A program made the translations under genes and the position numbers. 64,000 nucleotides of DNA from Stieleria sp. JC731 (GTDB lineage: Bacteria > Planctomycetota > Planctomycetia > Pirellulales > Pirellulaceae): NCBI RefSeq assembly GCF_020966635.1, contig NZ_JAJKFQ010000011.1:310001-374000 (forward strand), written 5' to 3'. Positions 35,201-43,535 of this stretch are shown piece after piece. Numbering within the stretch: the first letter of the stretch is position 1; each line of letters opens with the position of its first letter. The notes under the pieces were generated by a model. It was not told where the DNA came from and did not search any database. It saw only the letters and a list, made by a program, of their open reading frames with translations.

Positions 35201-35328
35201 TCACGTGGCCCACCGGAGACGAGCAGGGATTTTCCAACGTCACTGTTGATCATCAGCTTTTGCTTGTCGAAGGTGACGACGATCTATTTACGCTTGAAAC
35301 GTTTGCTGATGATGGGAATTTGAACTGA
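32245..35328 (+). CDS. TPR / FG-GAP beta-propeller / ASPIC-UnbV lipoprotein, paralogue A
   Basis: From the ATG at 32245 the protein has 1027 residues. The signal ends in a lipobox (LLTLIGC), so the mature protein is anchored by a lipid. Residues about 75-480 are TPR-like helical repeats, including the family block YNRQGRRHEAAQH. Residues about 495-930 form an FG-GAP/VCBS propeller with calcium-type loops such as DFDLDGNPDLYF, DWNQDGLPDI, DFDRNGELDLHI and DYDNNGWTDLVV. The C-terminus (about 930-1010) is an ASPIC/UnbV domain (ERDAIATKVTLRSGE, GGDGYLCHNQP, LTVTWPTG). It heads a tandem of three related genes. Function is unknown; the parts suggest a calcium-stabilised binding or scaffold protein on the cell envelope. 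Confidence 0.9.
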   Translation: MRIDASRLTACWASGRRAAVHTTALFSLTLLTLIGCDRSSPPSNDEPQVQTSPASSDGPVLENAATDNTLSRDAALDQAAEAMQQGRLKEARSLLTTLLLEDPTDVIVIFQLATVHAELGELERAVEVIESIEPDDPTAGLPALGQSADWCVQLERYDDAEKRYQLILKEVPDAAEAHRKLAYLYNRQGRRHEAAQHIYQLCRLGNVRQDELHALVVLSDSMSLDTDDSTAANDPNTVDYSPIGPSGLARQLFTEHRYAEAADVLRPAIKNRKVPPSVVAFYGRILAEAQLDQEFVQWLALTDESVRQYAEFWAGVAVYLGTLNDWQSASRAAMEALNRDPTDFRSINRLHLALTLLGRTEESDRWEQRWKTYKQVLTINNQVSASSPPSVDAIDELAAQLFAIDRKLEAVLWKSIESYYRQMSSDAMAHWNEQRRQLVKTGTEMPSQESRLLGMGLDTFPMPEFQAIVKNIDKDSSVASRHSAIEVATPEFANLATQVGLNHRYKLGPDDLRQGFMMYHQTGGGVAVTDFDLDGNPDLYFAQGAAAEPDFVAAESNQLYRSDGSRVVDVTVNAFASDFQYTIGCTSGDWNQDGLPDIVTSNIGTSVLMINQGDGTFLARPLAQTETVDQMPASIAMADLNSDGLADLFEVNYLRDSQISLRPEKNAAGDIIEAVGPADFAPAADRVGLNDGTGGVTLQPITDQDSATHHGLGVVIANFDGKPGNEIFVGNDKSANQYWVRDSDKSTWQDVAGLNGLAYSYDGGETASMGVAAGDFDRNGELDLHITNFQNESACLYLSRDGVFQDRANRYRLGVPSRSVLGFGSQGLDYDNNGWTDLVVTNGHIDNYLKMSGPYEQESQLFANHGDRFEKVDVVDPSGYWAQMHLGRALARVDFNRDGKQDFVVTHMSDPSAVLINQTKTDNHVVQIKLVGTRAERDAIATKVTLRSGETTQTEWLVGGDGYLCHNQPVLSFGLGTSTTVDSLTVTWPTGDEQGFSNVTVDHQLLLVEGDDDLFTLETFADDGNLN

Positions 35329-35365
35329 GATGGTCCATTGCAGTGCGAACAAGCCGAACGAACCA

Positions 35366-38300
35366 ATGATTGCCTGTCGGTATTTGCTTTGGATTTGTGC
35401 CCTACAGATTCTTTTGTGTGGCTGTGGCGGAACTGTCTCCAAGGATGCACCGTCAGACGGCTTGATGCCCGACACTGAAACAGAGCCTATTGAGGCGGTT
35501 GCTCCAATTGCCCCGGTCGCACCTTCGGTTCCAAAGGCTCCGGACGCTCCTGGCAACGAATCTGATACAGCAGCACAAGTAAGTATTGATCGCGACGAGG
35601 CGATTTCGAAATCCGAGAAGCTCGCTGGCCAAGGTGACTTCGATGCTGCGTCAGAACACCTGCATGAATTGTTGCTCGTTGACAATCAAGACACCGAAGT
35701 CATCTTTCGATTGGCGGGGATGCGTGCTGCGAAGGGACGTCTTGACGAAGCCGTCGACTTGCTCGATTCGATCCCGACGGATGATCCGATCGCAGGTTAT
35801 CCGGCACTTGGCCAGTCGGCTGATTATTGTTTGAAACTCGGTCGCTACGGCGAAGCGGAACGTCGGTACAAGCGAATCGTTCGGATGTATCCTGATGCCG
35901 CGGTCGCTCATCGGAAACTGGCGTTTCTCTACAATTGTCAAGGGCGGCGGCACGAGGCTGCTTACCATCTGCAATCGCTGTGTATGCAAGGCAATGTTCG
36001 GCAAGACGAATTGCACGCGTTGATCCATCTGAGCCATGCGATGACGGATGGGGATGCACCTGGCGGCGAGCAAATCATCGAAACCAATGACAACGATCCG
36101 AACTACATACCAATTGGCGATTCGGCTCAAGCAAGAATGTTGTTCACGGCGGAACGTTACCAGGAAGCGGTCGATCTGCTAAGGCAGTCGATTGCCAACG
36201 GCGAACAGCCTAACTCGATCAAAGCATTCTACGGACGTGCAGCTGCCGAAGCTCAGGATCATCGCCAACTTCAACAGTGGTTGAAAAATCCCAGTCGTGA
36301 TCTCGAGCAATACTCCGAATACTGGGCGGCAATCGGTTTGTGGTTAATTGCAGAAAACCGATACGAAGAAGCTGCTAGATCTTTAATGGAGGCAATCGAC
36401 CGCGATCCCACGGACTATCGATCGATCAGTCGATTGCGCTCGGTATTGGAAACGCTCGGCGACGACGAAACTGCCGCAAAGTGGGACGAGCGAGCGGTGA
36501 CACTGAAAACTGTTTTCACGCAAAACAATCAAGTTGCCGATGCCGGTGAAGCTGGTGGAGAGGCGATCGAGAACCTTGCGGAAAGCTTGTCATCGTTAGG
36601 ACGCAATGTGGAGGCTGTTCTGTGGAGGTCGATCGCTGCCTACCATCGGCAAGCGTCAAATGATGAAATGCAGCAGCTTCGCCAAGCATTGCGACAAACC
36701 GTGCAGAGTCGCCAGGCGTTTCCTGATCAGCAAGCACGGCTTTGTGGTTTATCGCTGGAGTCATACCCGCTGCCGAATTTGAACCTGCCCGGTTCAGAAA
36801 CGAATCTGGCGTTGGAACACGCTGATTCGAACGCCGTTCAGCGGACTGATTCGTTCGTGCCAGCTGCGTTCGAAAATCTTGCTGATGCGATCGGGCTAAA
36901 ACACAGCTATCAGGTCGCCAGCGAACCGCGGGAACGCGGATTTACGGTTTATCAATCGGTGGGTGGCGCTGTCGCGGTTTTGGATTTTGATCGTGATGGA
37001 ATCGCAGATTTGTATCTCGCACAAGGCGCCGCCGACCCGCCGGACTTTGTCAGCCGCGAAAGCAATGTCTTGTACCGATCGAATGATGGATCAATCACTG
37101 AAGTTACCAATTCGGCACACGCCGAACTTTATCGCTATTCGACCGGCGTAACCGCGGGTGATTGGAATCAAGACGGCTTTGATGATCTGTTTGTCGCCAA
37201 CATTGGTGAAAATGCCATATTGATAAACAATGGCGATGGCACGTTTACCAAGCAAGCGTTTGACGACCGAGACGACAAGACGTTGATGACGACTTCGCTA
37301 GCTGTTGCGGATCTCGATGGCGATTCCTTGCCGGACCTTTTTGAGCTCAATTACTTGCATGATTCGCGGATTACCGATCGGCCAAAGACAAATGCTCGGG
37401 GGCAAGTGATCGAACCTCTAATGCCTCAGCAATACCAGCCGGGACTGGATCGGATCGCTGTGAATCAGCCTGACGGGCAGCCTTCGTTTCAGGATATGGG
37501 GACACCATCGGAATCAGCCCGAGCTGGCTTAGGTGTCATCGTCGGTGACTTTGATCACCAACGCGGAAACGAAGTGTTTGTTGGTAACGACGTCTATGCA
37601 AACCAGTTGTGGGTAAAAGACAGTCAAGGCATTTGGGCCGATATGGCGATGCTTCATGGCTGTGCGTACGGTTTCAGTGGCGCGAAGACAGCATCGATGG
37701 GAATCGCATCAGGCGATTTCGATCGCAACGGTTGGCTCGATTTTCACATCACCAATTTTCAGCGTGAAAACGTCAGCTATTACCTAAATCATTCGGGACG
37801 GTTCAAAGATCGCAATATCCAGTACGGCTTAAGTGAACCGAGTTCATCCGTGCTCGGATTTGGGACTCAATCGATCGACTATGACAACGATAGTGACTTG
37901 GATTTGGTTGTCGCGAACGGTCACATCGAGGACGCGATTGCAAACCATGCTCCGTTTCAGCAGCCGATGCAATTGTTTGCCAATCGACGCGATCGATTTG
38001 AATTGGCGGATGTCGATGACAAGTCTGGATATTGGTCGCAATCGCACCTCGGTCGCGGCTTGGCAAAGCTGGACTGGAATCGTGATGGCAAGACGGACTT
38101 TGTGGTCACCCACCTTGGCGAGCAGACCGCATTGTTAGTCAATCGCTGTACCGATGCGAATCATTGGTTGCAGGTCTCGCTTGCCGGTGTCGACTGCGAA
38201 CGGGCCGCAATCGGAGCTCGTGTCACCGCGAGCGTCAATGGTAATCGTTTGACTGAATGGGTCACGGCTGGTGATGGCTTTTTCAGCCGTAATGAGCCGA

Positions 38301-38446
38301 TCGTTTCGTTCGGACTAGCCGCGGAAAGTGTTGTTAGTGAGTTGACGATTGACTGGCCAGGCGGTGCACGTCAGACGTTCAGCAACGTGGCGGCTGATCA
38401 ACATATTCTGGTGGTGGAAGGAACCGAGGATCCGTTTTCATTTTGA
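35366..38446 (+). CDS. TPR / FG-GAP beta-propeller / ASPIC-UnbV lipoprotein, paralogue B
   Basis: This second family member has 1026 residues from the ATG at 35366, which places a lipobox (LLCGC) at the end of a clean signal peptide; an ATG at 35330, two bases after the previous stop, is also in frame. A Pro/Ala-rich linker follows the lipidated Cys. TPR repeats, the QGRRHEAAYH block, propeller loops (DFDRDGIADLYL, DWNQDGFDDLFV, DFDRNGWLDFHI) and the ASPIC domain (ERAAIGARV, TAGDGFFSRNEP, LTIDWPGG) occur in the same order as in paralogue A. The two are clearly similar along their whole length, so they arose by duplication. Spacing suggests co-transcription with A and C. Confidence 0.9.
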   Translation: MIACRYLLWICALQILLCGCGGTVSKDAPSDGLMPDTETEPIEAVAPIAPVAPSVPKAPDAPGNESDTAAQVSIDRDEAISKSEKLAGQGDFDAASEHLHELLLVDNQDTEVIFRLAGMRAAKGRLDEAVDLLDSIPTDDPIAGYPALGQSADYCLKLGRYGEAERRYKRIVRMYPDAAVAHRKLAFLYNCQGRRHEAAYHLQSLCMQGNVRQDELHALIHLSHAMTDGDAPGGEQIIETNDNDPNYIPIGDSAQARMLFTAERYQEAVDLLRQSIANGEQPNSIKAFYGRAAAEAQDHRQLQQWLKNPSRDLEQYSEYWAAIGLWLIAENRYEEAARSLMEAIDRDPTDYRSISRLRSVLETLGDDETAAKWDERAVTLKTVFTQNNQVADAGEAGGEAIENLAESLSSLGRNVEAVLWRSIAAYHRQASNDEMQQLRQALRQTVQSRQAFPDQQARLCGLSLESYPLPNLNLPGSETNLALEHADSNAVQRTDSFVPAAFENLADAIGLKHSYQVASEPRERGFTVYQSVGGAVAVLDFDRDGIADLYLAQGAADPPDFVSRESNVLYRSNDGSITEVTNSAHAELYRYSTGVTAGDWNQDGFDDLFVANIGENAILINNGDGTFTKQAFDDRDDKTLMTTSLAVADLDGDSLPDLFELNYLHDSRITDRPKTNARGQVIEPLMPQQYQPGLDRIAVNQPDGQPSFQDMGTPSESARAGLGVIVGDFDHQRGNEVFVGNDVYANQLWVKDSQGIWADMAMLHGCAYGFSGAKTASMGIASGDFDRNGWLDFHITNFQRENVSYYLNHSGRFKDRNIQYGLSEPSSSVLGFGTQSIDYDNDSDLDLVVANGHIEDAIANHAPFQQPMQLFANRRDRFELADVDDKSGYWSQSHLGRGLAKLDWNRDGKTDFVVTHLGEQTALLVNRCTDANHWLQVSLAGVDCERAAIGARVTASVNGNRLTEWVTAGDGFFSRNEPIVSFGLAAESVVSELTIDWPGGARQTFSNVAADQHILVVEGTEDPFSF

Positions 38447-38506
38447 ATCTGGTTTATACTCGTGGTTTCGATTGTTCGCCGCGTCTCATCTTCTTTTCTT
38501 TCGTTT

Positions 38507-41458
38507 ATGGCATTCAAAGAGATCCCCACAAGCTGCATTGTTTTCGCACTAGCAGTCGTCATTTCCGGCCTCGTTGGCTGTGATTCGGATTCGAATGACC
38601 AGACACCTGTCACGAAAGTTTCTGTCAAAGATGAAGACGAAATGCTGGCGGCGCGGCGATTGGTTTCCGCCGAAAAGTGGCAGCAGGCGGGCGATGTCGC
38701 AATCAAAGTTCTACTTCGCGATCCGGACAATGCTGAAGCCGCATTGATCGCAGCGGAATCGGCACTTCGCCAGGGCAACGCGGAACGTGCGGTTGAACTT
38801 GCCGCTTCGATCGATGATCAATCTCCGCTGGCCGAAAGTGCGATCGATATTCACGCCAGATCTCTATTCATGGTTGGCAAGGTATCGGAAGCTGCTGATG
38901 TCCTGTTGGCCGGAATCAAAAAACGCCCTGGGGAATGGGTTTGGCATCATCGTGCATGGGCGTTGCTAACGCGAATCGGACGTCGTGAAGAAGCATCGCT
39001 TGTCGCCGATCAGCTCTGTCTTGCGGGCGAAGCGACGGAAATGGAATTGAACTCGCTGATTCGTCGGACAGAATCTTTTCCGACGCAGTTGGAGTCGGAC
39101 TCCGAAATCGAAGCATATTTCGAGCCTGGCCTGGGCATTGCTCGCTGGTACTTCACTCAACTTGAGTTTCGAAAATCACTTCAAGAGTTAGAACTGGCGA
39201 TGGAGAACGGCTTGAAGTCGCCCGCCGCGGTTGCACTTCACGGACGTCTGCTTGCTGAGACACAGGCTCACGATCGATTTCCATCATGGCATGCCGGTTG
39301 CGATCCTAAGGAAGTTCAGCGCTTGGGTGATTATTGGGCTGCACTTGGAACCTATTTCTTTGATCGACGTCAATTCGAAGCCTCCGCCCGTGCGTTGCTC
39401 AATGCGGTCTATCAAAACCCCACCGACCGCAGCAGCATGCAGCGGTTGGCTAAAGTTTTTGATGCTTTGGGAAAGCCCGACCAGGCACAGCAATATCGGG
39501 TGCGTGGTATCGATTTGGCTCAGTGCGAAAATACATCCAATCGATTGCAGCAACGCAAGTTGCCATTCACAGAGCATCGCGAGTTGCAGCAGCGGATTAT
39601 GCAACAGCTGTTGGAAATGGAACGCCCTTTCGAAGTGCTCGGTTGGGCTGGGCTAATCCATTCCACTAGCAGCAATGCCAAACAACGTGAAATCGCACTC
39701 AAGCGAGCAGAGATTCTACGCACCGAGGGTGCTGTCAAGCTGGCTCGTGAGTCAGCATTGCTTGGCGAAAAATTGGAAAACTACAAGTTGGGTGACGCCT
39801 ATCAAAGGCTGCTCAATGACAAGTCTGCTGGCTCGTCGACACAGAAGGTCGTCGATGTCGTTCCGCTCGCAAAGCCACACCTGGTCGACGTTGCCGCAAA
39901 GGTTGGACTCGATTTTCAATGGTACCGCAGTTTGGAACTGGATGAATCACCGATTCCGATTCACGAATCGATCGGCGGTGCGATCGCAGTGTTGGACTAT
40001 GATCTTGACGGTTGGCCGGACCTTTACTTTGCCCAGGGTTCGGGGGATCCTCCATCAGCAAATTGCACTCGATCGAATGTCTTGGTGCGAAACGTCGCGG
40101 GGCGTTTTACAGATCAGACTGCTTTGGCTAATGCTGAAGATTTCAACTACGGTTCAGGTCTAGCCGCGGGTGATGTCAATCAGGATGGATTCATCGACCT
40201 CTACGTCGGAAGCTTGGGGAACAATCGCCTGCTGATCAACAATGGGGACGGCACATTTCGTGATGCAACTGAAACACTTGGTGAAAACTCACCGCAGTTC
40301 ACTTCATCGCTGGCGATCGCGGACATTAACGGAGATCGATTGCCCGATCTATTCGAGTGTGACTATATCGAGATGGACGGAGCGTTCGCGTTGCCCAAGA
40401 TCGGGCCCGATGGTCGACCGTCGCAGCCATCTCCGCTTGAGCATTACGCGCAATCCGATCGGTGGTTTGTCAATCGTGGCAACGGATCATTTCAATTGCA
40501 GAAAATCGAGCGTGATGTCGCCGTTCCGGGAACCTCGCTAGGAGTCGTCGTGACTGACTTTGATGGTCAGCCTGGAAACGAAGTCTTTGTGGGAAACGAT
40601 GTTCGCCCCAACCATTTGTTGATGCACCTCGGCGATGAAAAGCTAGGCAATGCGGCGGATGCGAAGGGTGTCGCCAACGGGTTTGAAGGTGCAGCGAATG
40701 GTTGCATGGGGATTGCCTCGGGAGACTACAACCGAGACGGGACGATCGACTTGCACATCACGAACTTCAATGAGGAATCCGCCAATCTTTATCTTCAATC
40801 GCCCGATGGCGGATTCACTGACTATGCCACTCGCTATGAATTGAAAGGCCCCAGTTTTCCGATGGTCGGATTTGGTACCAAGGCGATCGATATTGATCGC
40901 GATGGGTGGCTAGATTTGGCCGTGACCAATGGGCACATCTTTGACATGACTCCCTATGACGAAATGTACAAGATGCCGCCGCAGTTATTTATGAACCTTG
41001 GCACTCGATTCGAACTAACAAATGTCCAGGACGAGTCTGACTATTGGTCCGGAGACTATTTGGGACGTTCGATGGCAAAGCTGGACTTCGATCGCGATGG
41101 TGATTTTGATTTGATCATCAACCACTTGGATCGGCCGGTCGCACTGTTGGAAAATCAAACAGAAACACAGGGGAATGCCATTCAACTGGAGCTTTGCGGA
41201 ACACGAAGCGAACGTGACGCGATTGGTGCCAAGGTAAGCGTGCGTTCCGGTGAGACAGTTTGGAGCGAATGGGTAACTGCAGGAGACGGCTATCTATGTA
41301 GCGATGAAGCGACCATGGAATTTGGTACTGGTGCCGCAAATACGATCGATTCCATCGAAGTGAAATGGCCTTCGGGATCTACCCAAACTTTCCCCGGTCC
41401 CATCGAACCGAAGCGGTATCTGTTAATCGAAGGGGAACAGGAGTTGCTGCAACGGTAA
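38507..41458 (+). CDS. TPR / FG-GAP beta-propeller / ASPIC-UnbV lipoprotein, paralogue C
   Basis: The third tandem member has 983 residues from the ATG at 38507 (a start at 38462 is also possible). The signal peptide ends at lipobox GLVGC. The TPR half is shorter and more diverged than in A and B (AALIAAESALRQGNAERAVE, LFMVGKVSEAADVLLAGI). The propeller starts at about residue 490 with LDYDLDGWPDLYFAQG and continues with DVNQDGFIDLYV, DINGDRLPDLFE, DYNRDGTIDLHI and DIDRDGWLDLAV. The ASPIC domain (ERDAIGAKVSVRSGE, AGDGYLCSDEA) ends the protein. About 60 bases separate it from B. Confidence 0.9.
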   Translation: MAFKEIPTSCIVFALAVVISGLVGCDSDSNDQTPVTKVSVKDEDEMLAARRLVSAEKWQQAGDVAIKVLLRDPDNAEAALIAAESALRQGNAERAVELAASIDDQSPLAESAIDIHARSLFMVGKVSEAADVLLAGIKKRPGEWVWHHRAWALLTRIGRREEASLVADQLCLAGEATEMELNSLIRRTESFPTQLESDSEIEAYFEPGLGIARWYFTQLEFRKSLQELELAMENGLKSPAAVALHGRLLAETQAHDRFPSWHAGCDPKEVQRLGDYWAALGTYFFDRRQFEASARALLNAVYQNPTDRSSMQRLAKVFDALGKPDQAQQYRVRGIDLAQCENTSNRLQQRKLPFTEHRELQQRIMQQLLEMERPFEVLGWAGLIHSTSSNAKQREIALKRAEILRTEGAVKLARESALLGEKLENYKLGDAYQRLLNDKSAGSSTQKVVDVVPLAKPHLVDVAAKVGLDFQWYRSLELDESPIPIHESIGGAIAVLDYDLDGWPDLYFAQGSGDPPSANCTRSNVLVRNVAGRFTDQTALANAEDFNYGSGLAAGDVNQDGFIDLYVGSLGNNRLLINNGDGTFRDATETLGENSPQFTSSLAIADINGDRLPDLFECDYIEMDGAFALPKIGPDGRPSQPSPLEHYAQSDRWFVNRGNGSFQLQKIERDVAVPGTSLGVVVTDFDGQPGNEVFVGNDVRPNHLLMHLGDEKLGNAADAKGVANGFEGAANGCMGIASGDYNRDGTIDLHITNFNEESANLYLQSPDGGFTDYATRYELKGPSFPMVGFGTKAIDIDRDGWLDLAVTNGHIFDMTPYDEMYKMPPQLFMNLGTRFELTNVQDESDYWSGDYLGRSMAKLDFDRDGDFDLIINHLDRPVALLENQTETQGNAIQLELCGTRSERDAIGAKVSVRSGETVWSEWVTAGDGYLCSDEATMEFGTGAANTIDSIEVKWPSGSTQTFPGPIEPKRYLLIEGEQELLQR

Positions 41459-41774
41459 GTCCGTTCGAAGTCTTGACCAGAGCCGTTTCGCTGTTCGATT
41501 TAAGACCAAGGCGTTCGCCAACGTTATTGACTTTTAGTTGCCCCAAGCATGTTGACTGTGTAATAATTTGCTATCTTAGGCTTCTGTTGCAGAAATGGTT
41601 TGTCCGAGATGTCTCAGTCGATGGCAATTGCCGCAGACATCAGATGCGTCAACGTTGATGTGTGTAGTACGGCGTTTGTGCGTTCGGCTTTCCGATTTCG
41701 AACTTGTTTATTTTTGGGTTCGGCATCGACATTTTGATGGTGTCTTTGCCAGTCGATTTTTGTGGATCAATCAA
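41459..41774. other. Intergenic stretch upstream of the small lipoprotein
   Basis: About 316 bases without a supported gene. A TTGACT at 41552 and TATCTT at 41572 resemble promoter boxes but their 14-base spacing is too short to trust. Confidence 0.3.
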
Positions 41775-41963
41775 ATGAAAAAGCTTCTCGCTATCGCGTG
41801 CCTCGTCGCTGCTCCCGCTGTCTGTTTGACCGGATGTGGAGAATCGGGCAACAAGGTGATTCAACCACCGGAAGGTTCGACATCCATGACTAGTGACCAG
41901 ATGGCAGATTACGAAGCCCAGATGCGTTCTGGAGCAAGTTCCAGCGCTCGCCCTGGTAACTGA
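41775..41963 (+). CDS. Small lipoprotein of unknown function
   Basis: The 62-residue product begins MKKLLAIACLVAAPAVCLTGC, a classic lipoprotein signal. After the lipidated Cys only about 42 polar residues remain (GESGNKVIQPPEG and a Ser/Ala-rich tail), so it is a short surface tag without a folded domain. A strong terminator follows within 35 bases, which supports a separate transcript. It lies between the tandem lipoprotein operon and the MFS gene. Function is unknown. Confidence 0.8.
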   Translation: MKKLLAIACLVAAPAVCLTGCGESGNKVIQPPEGSTSMTSDQMADYEAQMRSGASSSARPGN

Positions 41964-41993
41964 TCTTCGTTGCGGTCTCAAGCCAAAGCGTCT

Positions 41994-42038
41994 AAAGCGT
42001 AGCCCGGCCATCTTACTGATGACGGGCTACGCTTTTTT
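41994..42038 (+). terminator. Intrinsic terminator after the small lipoprotein
   Basis: A 13-base stem (AAAGCGTAGCCCG / CGGGCTACGCTTT) runs into six U. It also sits just past the convergent MFS gene's stop and may work in both directions. Confidence 0.92.
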
Positions 42039-42075
42039 ATTTTCAGCAGCCACGAATTCATTCAGTCAATTGACG

Positions 42076-43413
42076 TCAAGCATCCGCAATGCCAAGCTTT
42101 TCCTGCATCTGCTCAAGCGGAACGCCTTTCGTTTCGGGAACAAACATTTTTACCCAGACCAACTGAAGAACCATCATGAAGCAGAAGAAGCCGAAGATGG
42201 TTGCAGGCGGTAGCGACTCGGCCATCTTTGGAAAAACGAGTGTCAGTAGTGCTGCGAACAACCAGTGCGTCGAACTGCCAAGTGCCTGGCCCGCCGCTCT
42301 GCTGCGGTTAGGAAAGATCTCGCTGATGAACACCCAGATAACCGCGCCTTGTCCCACCGCATGTGCCGCAATGAAAGCGAAGATACAAGCCGGAACGATT
42401 TGGTAGCTTTCCACGCTGAAGGCATAGGTGCAAAGTCCCAGCGAAGCGATGTAACCGAACGATCCGATGTAAAGCAAAGTTCGGCGACCGAAACGGTCGA
42501 TCAGCCACAGTCCTACGTATGTGAATACGAGATTGGTAATCCCAATTCCAAGCGATTGAAGCAGCGCCGCATTCTTTTCCAGACCGGTCCATTCAAAGAT
42601 TCGCGGGGCGAAATACAGGATCGCATTGATGCCCGAAAGCTGATTGAAAAAGGCAATCAGAAATGCCAGCATGATCGGCCTTCGAAGCCGAGCGGTGAAA
42701 AACTTCTCAGCTTTGTTGGTGTCACCCGCACTTGCTTGGACAGTGTCTGCAAGTGACTCAATTTCCTGGGAGGTAAGATCGGGGTTGATCGAGCGGAAAA
42801 CTTCTAACCCCGCATCGCGCCGGTTCCCATGTGTGATCAGCCAGCGAGGACTTTCCGGAAGCGTGATACACAAAATCGTATACAGCAGCGCCGGAAAAGC
42901 TTCGACACCAAGCATCCAACGCCATGCCACGTCTGCGCCAACGTATTTGCCAATCAGATAGTTCGACGCAAACGCGATCAGGATTCCGAAAACGATGTTG
43001 AACTGGAACAAGCCGGCCAGCCGTCCTCGCATCTTTGGCGGTGATATCTCGGAGATGTATAGCGGGGACGCGACGGTCGCGATCCCCACACCGACTCCAC
43101 CGATAAATCGAGCCAACATGAACGAGAACTTTTCGGGGGCCAGTCCTGATCCGGCTGCCGAAACGAAGTACAGGATACCGACCCACAGCAGGGTTTGACG
43201 CCGTCCGAATCGCTCTGCCGGCCAGCCACCCAAAATGGCTCCGATCACGGTTCCCCACAGAGCTGCACTCATGCATAACCCATGCAGCGTGCTGTTTAGA
43301 TCCCAAACGGACTGGATCTTTTGCTCTGCACCCGAAATCACGATCGTGTCAAAGCCGAATAGGAATCCCGCCAGCGACGCTGTCACTGACCAGACGAGCA
43401 ACCGATTAGCCAT
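42076..43413 (-). CDS. MFS sugar porter family transporter
   Basis: This 445-residue protein has 12 predicted membrane helices and the sugar porter signatures: AGFLFGFDTIVISGA in helix 1, GWPAERFGRRQTLL between helices 2 and 3, RFIGGVGVGIATVASPLYISE, the PESPRWL motif at the central loop, and PETKGVPLEQM at the end. It should import a hexose or pentose, probably with protons. It lies 122 bases downstream of the fourth TPR/ASPIC lipoprotein gene on the same strand, so the two may share a transcript. This link hints that the lipoproteins may handle carbohydrate, but that is inference. Confidence 0.93.
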   Translation of the reverse strand: MANRLLVWSVTASLAGFLFGFDTIVISGAEQKIQSVWDLNSTLHGLCMSAALWGTVIGAILGGWPAERFGRRQTLLWVGILYFVSAAGSGLAPEKFSFMLARFIGGVGVGIATVASPLYISEISPPKMRGRLAGLFQFNIVFGILIAFASNYLIGKYVGADVAWRWMLGVEAFPALLYTILCITLPESPRWLITHGNRRDAGLEVFRSINPDLTSQEIESLADTVQASAGDTNKAEKFFTARLRRPIMLAFLIAFFNQLSGINAILYFAPRIFEWTGLEKNAALLQSLGIGITNLVFTYVGLWLIDRFGRRTLLYIGSFGYIASLGLCTYAFSVESYQIVPACIFAFIAAHAVGQGAVIWVFISEIFPNRSRAAGQALGSSTHWLFAALLTLVFPKMAESLPPATIFGFFCFMMVLQLVWVKMFVPETKGVPLEQMQEKLGIADA

Positions 43414-43535
43414 AGAACTTGCACCTTATGCAGCGATAAAGGCCAAGACCATAACCGCGGGCAGCATCTGGCACAATCGTTCCCCTGCTCTACAACACCG
43501 AACTTCGGGCTTGATCCACAAACCCCTTGGCCAAG

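Noticed and set aside
41552-41577. Promoter-like TTGACT and TATCTT
   Set aside because: Spacing of 14 bases is too short for a standard promoter, and planctomycete promoters are poorly defined.
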